This document shows positions 1 through 9,364 of a stretch of 64,000 nucleotides of DNA, piece after piece. Below the pieces are notes generated by a model. That model was not told the origin of the DNA and did not search any database. It saw nothing but the letters and a program-made list of their open reading frames with translations. Where the stretch lies: NCBI RefSeq assembly GCF_900699015.1, contig NZ_LR217737.1, positions 248,001-312,000 of the forward strand, written 5' to 3'. Within the stretch, counting starts at the first letter, position 1. The number at the start of each line of letters is the position of its first letter. Both the position numbers and the translations under genes were made by a program. Source of the DNA: Erwinia_E haradaeae_E (GTDB lineage: Bacteria > Pseudomonadota > Gammaproteobacteria > Enterobacterales > Enterobacteriaceae).

Positions 1-1248
1 ATAATGCATCCCAATAAATCCTTGTATTTCTGTAAATTCGAATACCATTTTAGTCATTAGGTCACATTTAGATAACAGAGCAGCTCGCTTAGTTTTTTTA
101 ACACTTCCTCCAATTGCTATTGTAATCCAGTTTGCTAATTTCTTAACACGTTGTGTTTTATCATACAAAGTACCTAGATCTTTCTGAAATAGCACGTTTT
201 TTAGATGTAGAAGATAGTCTTCTAAACGATGATCACGATCCTTTTTAAAGAAAAATAATGCATCTGTTAGGCGTGAGTGCAGAACTGTTTCATTACCAGA
301 AATAATTTTCTGTGGATCTTTGGATTCAATATTAGTAACAAAGATAAAATAAGATAAAAGCTTTCCTGATTTATCATGTACTGGAAAATATTTTTGATGG
401 CATTGCATAGTCTGCATAAGTGCTTCAGTAGGTATACATAGAAACTTTTTTTTAAACTGTCCTGTTAGAATTACTGGCCATTCTACTAATGCAGTCACTT
501 CTTCAAGAAGTTGGTCACTGATAATGACTGTTCCTCCGATAGCTGTAGCGGCTTTTTGAATTTCTTTTTTTATCAATGCTTTGCGTGAATGATAGTTTGC
601 TTGTACCTTACCTTGTGTGAGCAGTATCTGAGGATACTGGTTAGCATGATTGATGCTAAAGTATGGCATGCCCATAAACCGATGACCATAAGTTATACGC
701 CTAGAGACAACTCCTAGAATATTACTTTCGATCAGCATATCTCCAAGAAGTAAAATTACGCTGTGTATTGGCCGTATGAAATAAATTTTTGATGCACCCC
801 ATCTCATAATTTTATGAACAGGAAGCTGAAATAGAGATTCTTCAACAATTGTTGGAAGCAGTGTGTTAACGTGTGGTTTGGTTTTTTTTAAGTAGTATAT
901 CAGCCAGCTACCATGATCAGTAATCAGTCGGTCTGCCTGCTCAACTTGAATGCCACAGCTTTGTGCCCAGCTTTTTGCGGCTTGGGTTGGCTTCCCTTTA
1001 GAATCAAAAGAAGATTGAATTGTGGGTCCACGTTTTTTTATTATGTGATTTTGTTGTATTGTGCTAAGTTTTTCTACTTGTAAGGCTAAGCGACGCGGTG
1101 TAGCAAACCAATGAACTTTTCCATGAATAAGGCCTTCTTTATCTAGTTTCTTAGTAAAGTTGTCTGCAAAGGCTTCCACCAAACTTCGTAGTGTTTTTGG
1201 AGGTAATTCTTCAGTGCCAATTTCAACTAGAAAAGTTTGGTCATTCAT
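1..1248 (-). CDS. glyS: Glycyl-tRNA synthetase beta subunit, partial (N-terminal 416 residues)
   Basis: Beta subunit of the tetrameric bacterial glycyl-tRNA synthetase, which charges tRNA-Gly in the cytosol; the beta chain binds the tRNA. The frame is open without a stop from the ATG at 1248 to the window edge. It begins with the family signature VEIGTEELPPKTL and contains the conserved stretches FATPRRLAL, MRWG and PTEALMQTMQCHQKYFPV. The last residues seen (TKMVFEFTEIQGFIGMHY) lie well inside the E. coli protein of 689 residues, so roughly 270 codons should follow outside the window. It lies 13 bp downstream of glyQ in the usual glyQ-glyS operon. The truncation is due to the window, not decay. 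Confidence 0.95.
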   Translation of the reverse strand, partial: MNDQTFLVEIGTEELPPKTLRSLVEAFADNFTKKLDKEGLIHGKVHWFATPRRLALQVEKLSTIQQNHIIKKRGPTIQSSFDSKGKPTQAAKSWAQSCGIQVEQADRLITDHGSWLIYYLKKTKPHVNTLLPTIVEESLFQLPVHKIMRWGASKIYFIRPIHSVILLLGDMLIESNILGVVSRRITYGHRFMGMPYFSINHANQYPQILLTQGKVQANYHSRKALIKKEIQKAATAIGGTVIISDQLLEEVTALVEWPVILTGQFKKKFLCIPTEALMQTMQCHQKYFPVHDKSGKLLSYFIFVTNIESKDPQKIISGNETVLHSRLTDALFFFKKDRDHRLEDYLLHLKNVLFQKDLGTLYDKTQRVKKLANWITIAIGGSVKKTKRAALLSKCDLMTKMVFEFTEIQGFIGMHY

Positions 1249-1261
1249 AGTACACCATGTT

Positions 1262-2170
1262 TTATTTTTTTTTGCACCGTGGAAATCCTAGTTGTTTTCG
1301 GGAGGCTAGATAGGCTTCAGCTACGGATTTAGTTAAAGATCGAATGCGTAAAATGTAGTGTTGACGTTCAGTAGATGAGATGACTTTTCGTGCATCCAAT
1401 AAGTTAAAGCTATGTATTGCTTTTAGTATCCGTTCATAGGCTGCTAGTGGGAGAGGGGTTTTTAGTTGTAGTAGCTTTTTCGCTTCCTTTTCATATTCTT
1501 CAAAAGTCATAAAGAGAAAATTAACATCAGCGTATTCAAAATTATAGGTTGATTGCTCTATTTCGTTTTGGTGAAATAAATCGCCATAGGTAGTCGTACC
1601 AAGTGTGTTAGTGCTCCATACTAGATCATAAATATTATCAACAGATTGAATATGCATGGCTAGGCGTTCTAAACCATAGGTAATCTCTCCGGTAACAGGT
1701 TTACAGTCTAGGCCACCAACTTGTTGAAAGTAAGTAAACTGTGTTATTTCCATTCCATTAAGCCATACTTCCCATCCAAGACCCCAGGCCCCTAAAGTTG
1801 GATTCTCCCAGTTATCTTCTACAAATCGAAGATCATGTGTTGCTAAATCAATGCCTAATGTTCTTAAAGAATTGATATACATATCTTGTATATTTTGTGG
1901 CGTAGGTTTGATGATCAATTGAAATTGATAGTATTGTTGTAAACGATTTGGGTTATCTCCATAACGACCGTCTGTTGGGCGTCGTGATGGTTGCACATAA
2001 GCTACTGCGGTTGGTTCTGGTCCAACTGCGTGCAGGCATGTCATGGGATGACATGTGCCTGCACCTACTTCCATATCGAGTGGCTGTATGATACTACATC
2101 CTTGATCAGACCAGTAGTTCTGTAAAATTACAATTAGTTCTTGGAAGGTATGATTATCAATCTGTGTCAT
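1262..2170 (-). CDS. glyQ: Glycyl-tRNA synthetase alpha subunit
   Basis: Alpha subunit of class II glycyl-tRNA synthetase; it carries the catalytic core that forms glycyl-adenylate and pairs with GlyS. The 302 residues match the usual length of about 303. Conserved segments include YWSDQGCSI, MEVGAGTCHPMT, RRPTDGRYGDNPNR, EDNWENPTLGAWGLGWEVW and TYGLERLAM. It is first in the operon with glyS. No clear ribosome binding site precedes the ATG; a TATAAT sequence lies only 7 bases upstream of it (2177-2182), without a matching -35 box. Confidence 0.97.
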   Translation of the reverse strand: MTQIDNHTFQELIVILQNYWSDQGCSIIQPLDMEVGAGTCHPMTCLHAVGPEPTAVAYVQPSRRPTDGRYGDNPNRLQQYYQFQLIIKPTPQNIQDMYINSLRTLGIDLATHDLRFVEDNWENPTLGAWGLGWEVWLNGMEITQFTYFQQVGGLDCKPVTGEITYGLERLAMHIQSVDNIYDLVWSTNTLGTTTYGDLFHQNEIEQSTYNFEYADVNFLFMTFEEYEKEAKKLLQLKTPLPLAAYERILKAIHSFNLLDARKVISSTERQHYILRIRSLTKSVAEAYLASRKQLGFPRCKKK

Positions 2171-2675
2171 ATTAATATTATATACGATATAATAAAGTAT
2201 TAAACATCACTATATTTGTAGTGATTAATGGTAACATTCATAATATGGCTCAATACGTTGGTTCTAATATTTTTGGTTGAGCATATTAGTAAATACTAAT
2301 AAATAATATTTTCTAATGGTAACTAAATGTTTAGTCGTATGGAATGATGAGTTGTGTTATCTATAATCTAATCATTTTATTTTTTATTGTTAGGTGATTT
2401 ATAATTGTACAGTTTTCTATTTTAGTTTGTGAATGAGAAATATAGTTTTTAATAACTTTTTATTTATTATAAAATTTTATTTTTTATGAAATAATTTATT
2501 TATACCTTTTATAAGTTAGAAAAAATAATTTTTTACTATTCTTACTTGTTTCAGTAAGGATTTCTCTTATGAAATAGAATATCATATTAGAATAAAGGTG
2601 TATTTAATTAATACTAAATAAATATCATTCAATTTTGAGGCTTGGAAGAATATTAGTTATCATAATATAGAAGAT
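2171..2675. other. Non-coding gap between glyQ and sspB
   Basis: 505 bases, very AT-rich, holding the upstream region of glyQ and the 3' flank of sspB. I see no open frame of note, no tRNA and no clean terminator hairpin after sspB. Confidence 0.6.
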
Positions 2676-3179
2676 TTATTTTATTAGACGTAGAATAGAG
2701 GGGTTTTTTACATCTGAAACTGTCTTTTTTTTATCTAGATTCTGATTTGTATGTTTATTTTTAAACGAAGAAACGTTATCAACATCTGATTCGATTGTGA
2801 CAGGTGAAATTTTACATCCTTTCTGCGATTGACTTACAGTTCGATCTGCATCTTCTCTGTGATTCATAAAATTAGTTCCAATACCGTTTTCAACAGAATA
2901 AATTGCTTGAATAGAGATTGGAGGTAATGAAATTGCATGAACAATTCCATTAAAACAGGTATGAAAAGAAACTTTGTCATTCTTGATTTCTAAGTTTTCT
3001 ACTGATCTTGGTGAAATATTTAGTATTATTTGCCCATTACTTGTATAAGAGATTGGAACTATAATAGAAGGGAAATTAATATTGACTAGTATACAAGGTG
3101 TTAGGTTGTTATCAATGAACCATTGATACCAAGCGCGCAACAAATAGGGTCGTTGATCTGTAAATTGAGATTTAATCAT
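2676..3179 (-). CDS. sspB: ClpXP protease specificity-enhancing factor SspB
   Basis: Adaptor that captures SsrA-tagged, stalled-ribosome products and delivers them to ClpXP. The 167 residues match E. coli SspB in the N-terminal domain: RPYLLRAWYQWFIDNNLTP aligns with RPYLLRAFYEWLLDNQLTP, and GQIILNISPRSV with GQIVLNIAPRAV. A low-complexity linker follows. The extreme C-terminus, PSILRLIK, corresponds to the XB peptide (PALRVVK) that docks on the ClpX zinc domain, so both working ends of the adaptor are kept. The ATG has AAGGTAA upstream. The usual partner gene sspA, directly upstream, is a pseudogene. clpX and clpP are both intact in this window, so a complete adaptor-protease set is present. 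Confidence 0.9.
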   Translation of the reverse strand: MIKSQFTDQRPYLLRAWYQWFIDNNLTPCILVNINFPSIIVPISYTSNGQIILNISPRSVENLEIKNDKVSFHTCFNGIVHAISLPPISIQAIYSVENGIGTNFMNHREDADRTVSQSQKGCKISPVTIESDVDNVSSFKNKHTNQNLDKKKTVSDVKNPSILRLIK

Positions 3180-3189
3180 GATGATGTTA

Positions 3190-3821
3190 CCTTAGTAGTA
3201 TGAATGTTCATGTTATGCTTTTTCTGTCTTAGTGAAGAAGAGAAAGAAGAATACGTAAAGACACGGTGTATATAATCTTGTAGATCTTATGCATCAGGTT
3301 CTGATATATGAATACCTATTTGAAGTAAACGTAAAAATAGTAGAGCTAGATAGTAATCTAGAAGACTATATTTTTGTTCATAAACAAAAATGAACGTAAA
3401 AAGATTTTCTCAATTAATTGTAGTTCTTTCTAGAGTTTTTGTCGTGCAGTTTCTGCTTGAGATCTACATTGTTTTGTACTGTATGCATTTATGCATACCA
3501 TTTATGCTAAATACGATATATGATCAGTCTGGTTTTAGTTCGTTTTATTGGATATATCGGAAGAACTGGTGTGTATATGGGAATTATGAATCTAAGTATT
3601 CCCTACTCATCTGAGATTGATGAGAATTTACTCTCATTAATATGTGTAGGCATAAAGCAATAAGAGGTAAATGGAGCAGGGTTTTTTTAAAGACTTTTCA
3701 ATTGGTTTAATTTTTATATTGATACTGTTATTACGAAGATTTTTTGAACTTGATAACTAACAATGTCAGTAGGTCCAGAAAATAGTATTATTATTGAACG
3801 TTTATTATTAGTAATAGTTAT
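3190..3821 (-). pseudogene. sspA: Decayed stringent starvation protein A gene
   Basis: Remnant of sspA, a glutathione-S-transferase-fold protein that binds RNA polymerase. Reading the minus strand in shifting frames gives three patches that follow E. coli SspA in order. At 3821-3720, TNNKRSIIILFSGPTDIVSY matches AANKRSVMTLFSGPTDIYSH. Around 3575-3500, LPIYPIKRTKTRLIIYRI matches MPVYPVARGESRLYMHRI. At 3385-3240, YSLLDYYLALLFLRLLQIGI and then a stop, DLQDYIHRVF match FSLVDCYLAPLLWRLPQLGI and ELKGYMTRVF. At least four in-frame stops and a frameshift are visible, and the start codon reads ATA. The locus keeps the rplM-rpsI-sspA-sspB order of E. coli. Confidence 0.85.
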
Positions 3822-4058
3822 GAAATATTCAGCGTTAATACAAACTATTACTATAGTTCTCTCGATTTTCTTGCTGCTTATTTATGCCAATATTTGGAAT
3901 AGTGAACATTATTCTACTTAATAATAAAGATTCTTGTATGAGTAGACAAATATTTGTAAAGAAAGAACCATAGTTGATAGTTCTAGTCTTGATCGTAGAG
4001 ACAAAGAGTTAATGGATTAGGTATATGATCTTTAGTCTACGTTCTATCAATTTAAAAT

Positions 4059-4082
4059 AAAAACCCGGATCACCGGGTTTTT
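4059..4082 (-). terminator. Rho-independent terminator after rpsI
   Basis: Perfect 10-bp stem (AAAAACCCGG / CCGGGTTTTT) with a four-base loop, followed on the minus strand by TATTTTA. It starts 22 bases past the rpsI stop. It is the cleanest terminator in the window, and being T-rich on both sides it could work in both directions. Confidence 0.85.
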
Positions 4083-4103
4083 ATTTTTAGGTATAAAGCA
4101 ATA

Positions 4104-4496
4104 TCATCGTTTAGAAAATTGTGGACGACGTCGTGCTTTACGAAGACCGATTTTTTTTCGCTCCACTTGACGAGCGTCTCGTGTAACAAATCCTGCCTTA
4201 CGAAGTTCACTTCGTAGTGATTCATCATGTGCTATCAAGGCACGTGTAATACCATGACGGATTGCACCAGCTTGCCCAGAAACACCCCCACCTTTGACAG
4301 TGATAAATAGGTCAAATTGATGCCTCATATCAAGCAACTTTAGAGGTTGACATACTACCATCTGAGATGTATCTCGACCGAAATATTGTTCTAGAGAACG
4401 CTGGTTAATAACAATATGACCGCTACCTGTCTGTAAAAAGACACGGGCGGAAGAGCTTTTTCGACGACCAGTTCCGTATTTTTTATACTCAACCAT
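4104..4496 (-). CDS. rpsI: 30S ribosomal protein S9
   Basis: Small-subunit protein whose C-terminal tail reaches the P-site tRNA anticodon. The 130 residues equal the E. coli length. The N-terminal YGTGRRKSSSARVFL, the central GGGVSGQAGAIRHGITRAL and the arginine/lysine-rich tail ending in PQFSKR are all intact. It starts 15 bp after rplM, with an AGGATGA ribosome binding site, and is followed by a strong terminator. Confidence 0.98.
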   Translation of the reverse strand: MVEYKKYGTGRRKSSSARVFLQTGSGHIVINQRSLEQYFGRDTSQMVVCQPLKLLDMRHQFDLFITVKGGGVSGQAGAIRHGITRALIAHDESLRSELRKAGFVTRDARQVERKKIGLRKARRRPQFSKR

Positions 4497-4511
4497 TGTG
4501 TGTCATCCTAA

Positions 4512-4940
4512 TTAAATGTCAAGAGCTTTCGGTTTCTGTGCTGCATGGTTGTGCGTATTTCCTGCATAAACTTTTAGTTTTCGGTACATCTCTCGACCTA
4601 ATGGTCCTCTCGGTAGCATGCCTTTTACTGCGATTTCAATAACTCGTTCAGGTCGACGGTTAATCATTTCTTCAAAAGAAATTTTTTTAATTCCACCAAC
4701 ATAGCCAGTATGATGATAATAAATTTTATTTTTCCTCTTGTTACCAGTTACAGATATATTTTTAGCATTTAATACAATAAGGTAATCACCTGTATCAACG
4801 TGCGGAGTATATTCTGCTTTATGTTTTCCTCTCAGTCGCCTAGCTAGTTCAGTAGCTAGGCGACCTAAGGTTTGATGTGTTGCATCCACCACATACCAGT
4901 TTTGGTGTACCGATACAGGTTTAGCGGTAAAAGTTCTCAT
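4512..4940 (-). CDS. rplM: 50S ribosomal protein L13
   Basis: Early-assembly large-subunit protein that binds 23S rRNA. Starting at the ATG at 4940 gives 142 residues beginning MRTFTAKP, the same length and start as E. coli L13. The frame is open four codons further to a GTG at 4952, but AGGTG followed by nine bases precedes the 4940 ATG, which decides the start. Conserved segments are GRLATELARRLRGKHK, YTPHVDTGDY and VKGMLPRGPLGREM. First gene of rplM-rpsI. Confidence 0.97.
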   Translation of the reverse strand: MRTFTAKPVSVHQNWYVVDATHQTLGRLATELARRLRGKHKAEYTPHVDTGDYLIVLNAKNISVTGNKRKNKIYYHHTGYVGGIKKISFEEMINRRPERVIEIAVKGMLPRGPLGREMYRKLKVYAGNTHNHAAQKPKALDI

Positions 4941-5114
4941 TTTAACATACACCTAAATTAATTTTTTACGTTAATGTGATCCGAAAGCATTGATAAATCG
5001 GTTGGAATTGACAATATGGTTTTACTAGAATATCACACCTGAAATGTAGGTGCGGGTTAGCATATGCTTACCTGATCATATAAATCTTATTTTTTAGATA
5101 GATAATATATTATA

Positions 5115-5143
5115 AAGAATTCGATTATAAAAATCGAATCTTT
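5115..5143. terminator. Terminator-like hairpin beyond the zapE remnant
   Basis: Seven-bp stem ATTCGAT/ATCGAAT (5119-5125 / 5133-5139), extended by four more pairs past a bulged A, with T-rich sequence following on both strands. It lies just past the expected 3' end of the decayed zapE on the minus strand and may be the surviving terminator of that dead gene. Confidence 0.4.
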
Positions 5144-5284
5144 TCTTTCACTTAATCACTATATCTTAGAATAGCTTAGTTATATAATATCATGTTTCAT
5201 TAGTGCAATAGCTTTCATGTTGTACTGCCTGAACCTGGTAAGTACAATGTTAATATTCAAACTTTAGTTTTTACCTTAATACAT

Positions 5285-6112
5285 TGCTTATAATTAAGTT
5301 TTAGATGAAGTTATCAGCTATAATTATTTTATTACATCGCCCATCAATGAGAGATAGAAAAAATCGAACTTAGTCTTAAGTATTATGAGTTGTGATTGTG
5401 ACTTTATATAGCAATAAAGTATGAAATAACGTATTAGTTTAATATAGTCATTTGTGACTTTATCCTTCTAAAACATCAGATATAATGACTTATTCTTGTA
5501 TCCTTTCAGTGATATCTTTTATTCATATCTAGCGATTATAGATTTTTATAGATCTATCTTGTTCAGGATGGTTTCCCTATGTTTCAATAAATATTGTTGT
5601 TATTTGATATAATGTTGCAGTATTTAAGGGGGTTATTGAGAAAGGAGCGCGCGGTAATCGATCTCTACGATAATATATCTCTCTATCTATGTTGATAATT
5701 TCATAGTTTTCTGAATTATTTCGATTATTTCGTTCGATTTAATATAATCTTCATGATTATGGTATAACATAATGTGGAGAATTGTTGGATGTTATTACCA
5801 ATGTCATCTGACGTTGAAATAGTATTTTCATTAATCCGATTTATCCGATGGAATTGGAAATATCCAAGATAACAATTTATCGAAACAAAGTGAGTTTATT
5901 TCGGTTTGAAACCAGTTGTCAATAAGTTGTATTGAATGAATAGAACCCCATGATTACTATGAGTTTTGATATATTTATAGTATAAAATAATGACAATGTA
6001 TTCGCTTGTTGTGCTGACTTCGGTTTTTTGAAAGAAGATATCTATCAGCTACATATTTCCGTTTCCGGTTTTACTCCACATCTACTAGCTATTTATTGGT
6101 AGAGATGTATTT
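5285..6112 (-). pseudogene. zapE: Decayed cell-division ATPase gene zapE (yhcM)
   Basis: Highly degraded remnant of the AFG1-family ATPase ZapE, which modulates the Z ring. Three patches on the minus strand follow the E. coli protein in order. Near 6085-6010, RCGVKPETEICS, two stops, ISSFKKP sits where the P-loop segment WGGVGRGKTWLMDLFYHSLP is expected. At 5700-5600, INIDREIYYRRDRLPRAPF parallels SNIPPDELYRNGLQRARF. At 5362-5290, SLIDGRCNKIIIADNFI parallels ALVDEFYERHVKLVVSAEV. Many stops and shifts separate them. The location directly upstream of rplM is the E. coli order. Each match is weak alone; order, spacing and synteny together make the case. Confidence 0.55.
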
Positions 6113-6120
6113 TTTTTGAT

Positions 6121-7602
6121 TGTACTTTTTAGTTATTTAAGTGTAGTTTTTTAAATCGAAGTATTTAATGAATTTTTATTGGTTTAAGTGTGATAAATAT
6201 TATTTAAATAAATACTTGTAGAAGTATTTCTCTGAGGTATTAGAACGATAGTGATTATGATTTAGTATTTATTTATCTAATTCTAAAAGAGATGTTATAG
6301 ATGTGGTATAGTGATATTCCTTAAAAATATATATTGAAAGTTGTTCGATCTAGGTATTGCATCAAAAGATATTTTTATATATGGATGCTATCATTATAGT
6401 AATATTAGTTATGTTTTAATGTATTTAGATAATAATTATTTTCTAAGAGATCTTGGAGGTTGATATTTTATTTTATCTGAATAGTTAGTAAAAATGCTAT
6501 TTTGATAGCCAGGAAATATGTCTAGATTTATACATTTAGCACTAAGAAAGGATACATCCTTATCTTCAATTTATGAATACCAATTTACATAATAAAGCAC
6601 AAGATCTTTGTAGGATGCTTTATTTTTATGAGTCGGTATAAGAGACAGATTTCAATGAATGTGATTTCGTGTTATGTTATATATAAATTAGTGAGTTGTG
6701 CGTTATCTAACGGAACATTTCTTAGATGCTGTATCAATAAAGATTTAGTTTGATTCAGTCAATTTTGTTAAGAATCAAAGAGTTTTTATATTTTACTTGT
6801 TTTTCAGGAAAAAAATTAGTTAAAAATTATTGAAATCTAACTATAATCAATGAATTAAAGTAATTTTACTTACTAACTTATATTTTAATAATCTCCAATA
6901 TGATATTCAAGTTAAGTCTAATGAAGAGATAGAAGGATAATTAATTTTTTAATTGATTATGATCATGATCAACAAGATTCTTTTTATCATAGCATAGAAT
7001 ATAGATTTTATTAATTATATTTGGTAGTAAGAACCAGATAGTTGTATTTATTAAAAAATCAGATTGTACTTGGAGTACATACGATAGAATCTTTTAAGAT
7101 CATAAAAGATATGAGTCAATTGTATTGAGATAATTCTGTTTGATTAGATTCATAGTAGATATAAGAGTATATGGAATAAAAAATCCTCTTCCTTACAAGA
7201 AAGAAAGGTACGTATATTTATATTAATTAATTTCAATTTTTAGTTAGACAGGAGTAGATAAGTAACGTACTGTGCTATTCTTAGTTCATATGGATTTGAT
7301 TATCCATCAATGATTTTAATAATATAAATTTTCTAAATTCCATGTTATATAAATAGTAATCTTTTATCTATTTAATAACAAAGAATTGCATGAAATAAGT
7401 GAAAACAATTAGTGCTATGTTGGTTGTAGTAGATTGCATGAATTATATGTTTTCTTAATCTATTGTATTTACGTATAAGAATCTGTATTAAAATTTAAGT
7501 ATTATCTAAGATAATTAGTTTATCTGTGATAAAAGGAATGCACATTTTTTGAAAACAGAGTATTCACATAAATAAAGACATTAGAACAAGGATTAATGGA
7601 TT
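6121..7602. other. Non-coding, AT-rich stretch between the zapE and zapG remnants
   Basis: About 1.5 kb with no open frame worth calling, no tRNA and no convincing hairpin. It should contain the eroded N-terminus of zapE and the old divergent promoter region between zapE and zapG. Confidence 0.5.
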
Positions 7603-7930
7603 ATGATGATTATCATAATCTGGGAGTTAGTATTTTCTAGATTAGAAATTGGAGTAATAATCGCACTTTTGATAATATATTTGGTAATCAGAAGAGACAT
7701 TATCAAACAACTCTATAGTGGAAATGAAAAAGCCGAAACACATCAATAAATTTTCAAGAGAGATATTGTAATCATTGAGCAAAGAGTATCAATTAATTAG
7801 AGAAACCGGAGTCTAATTATCAGAAATTACATCAACATATAGAAAGAGGTTCAAGATTTTATTTTCTACCTGCTAACCTCACAAGGTTCATCTATATTAT
7901 TTGGTGTTACTTAAATGAGATAAGGATTAA
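7603..7930 (+). pseudogene. zapG: Decayed inner-membrane division factor gene zapG (yhcB)
   Basis: Remnant of the DUF1043 protein YhcB/ZapG, which links cell division to envelope synthesis. The first 48 codons after ATG 7603 are open and read IWELVFSRLEIGVIIALLII, like the TWEYALIGLVVGIIIGAVAM membrane anchor, then VIRRDIIKQL like RFGNRKLRQQ. A stop at 7747-7749 ends this frame. After a frameshift, the coiled-coil part continues as SNYQKLHQHIERGSRFYFLP, matching HDYRQLYQHMAKSSSSLLP. The gene points away from the zapE remnant, as in E. coli, where yhcB lies between zapE and degQ. Confidence 0.65.
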
Positions 7931-9094
7931 CTTTCTATGTATTTTCATGAGATCGTCTGGAAAACCTTAGGAACTGATTCTTAAGGCAACAATCTTACCT
8001 TCCATGACATGGAAAAATCTATATTCTCTACTATTATGAGTTTTTTATTGTTAATTTTTTTTATTTTTCTTCTTCAGCAGGTAGTTTTACTATACTAAAT
8101 GTAGATTATTATTTATAAGACATAGTTATTACTGTAAAAGAAAGTTAGGAATTAATGATAATTATTGATTTAAAATAATCATTTAAATGTTCATTGAATA
8201 TTAGTTCAATTATTTGAATGTACATTTAGTTGTCTTTAATAAATTATAGATAAAATTAACTTATTAATTTTATTAATTCAGATTGAATCTTTTAGTCATT
8301 ATTTAGAGTCTTCTATATAAATTTTAATAAGTAGTATCGAATGTTTTATAAATTCATATAATGAAATATTATTATATGATGATCTGATATTATATTATAG
8401 ATAATATGAATCTTTGATTGGCTTATTTCTATTGTTATTTTTTGATATATTAGTAGTGGATGGATAGAAGGGCTCTATATTTTAAGATTGAGTGTATTGC
8501 TGAAAATATTATGATAATAAAAGAGAGAAAAAATTATATTTGGTATGTATTTAATGTAATCAAGTATTTTTTTGTACTCAAAGATGCTTATATTGTTGTT
8601 CTGTAACTGAGTGTAAAAATAGTATTTTAAAACATAAAGCTATTTTAGATAGATAATTCTATTTTATATATGATTTCAGGCTTAGATGTTAGATCTAACA
8701 TAGGTGAACATATCTTTTTCATAAAAAGATTGCATACATATGCAATTATTTCAATATATATTCATATCTATAAGTATTTTGATTCTATGATAATACTCAT
8801 ATAATCTATTCTGATGATCGTCATTATAGATCAGGAGAAATCTTAAGTATGATCTTATTGGATGTTTCAGGTTACTTTCATTCTTTAGCATATTATAGAT
8901 ATATATAACAGATTTGAGTTTATTAAATTAGTTAATATTACTAAAAAATAATAATGATGAAGTAAATATTATCAACTTTACTATCAAATCTTTTTTTAAA
9001 GCTTTATTAAAATTTAAATAGGATTTTCTTTTATCTAAATTAAAATCTATATGATTAATATGTATATTAATTAGATTTACATGTATTTTGAGAA
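7931..9094. other. Non-coding stretch between the zapG remnant and yfaE
   Basis: In E. coli degQ and degS would follow zapG here. I could not recognise any piece of either. It holds the 3' flank of yfaE, without a terminator that I can see, and no RNA gene. Confidence 0.5.
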
Positions 9095-9349
9095 TTAACT
9101 ATATAATTCGATTTCGATATTACCATGAACATGACACAAACAAGGTACAATTTCACCTGGCTTAATACAAGTTAAGGGTAGTATATTATAACTGACTACC
9201 CCCTTTAAAAGACGAGCACGACAACAACCGCAATATCCTGCGCGACACTGATATTCAATATATATTTGATATGATTCTATGATGGTTAGAAGTGTGTCAT
9301 ATAAATTATAGTATTGAAGTGTCTTACCAGAAGGACGAATTATAATCAT
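9095..9349 (-). CDS. yfaE: 2Fe-2S ferredoxin-like protein YfaE, ribonucleotide reductase maintenance
   Basis: Small ferredoxin that reduces the diiron site of NrdB so that the diferric-tyrosyl radical can be rebuilt. The 84 residues match the E. coli length. The cluster-binding cysteines are in CRAGYCGCC (C-x4-C-x2-C), with the fourth in VPCLCH, inside the conserved frame YQCRAGYCGCCRARL. It starts 15 bp after nrdB and closes the nrdA-nrdB-yfaE operon, the same order as in E. coli. Confidence 0.93.
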   Translation of the reverse strand: MIIIRPSGKTLQYYNLYDTLLTIIESYQIYIEYQCRAGYCGCCRARLLKGVVSYNILPLTCIKPGEIVPCLCHVHGNIEIELYS

Positions 9350-9364
9350 AAAATATGTTATGTT

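Noticed and set aside
3390..3614. Open frame of 74 codons on the plus strand
   Set aside because: It runs antisense through the middle of the sspA remnant, whose minus-strand reading explains the composition.
6000..6112. Plus-strand open stretch reading CCADFGFLKEDIYQLHISVS
   Set aside because: At first it looked like a small gene, but the opposite strand carries the P-loop region of the zapE remnant in the right order.
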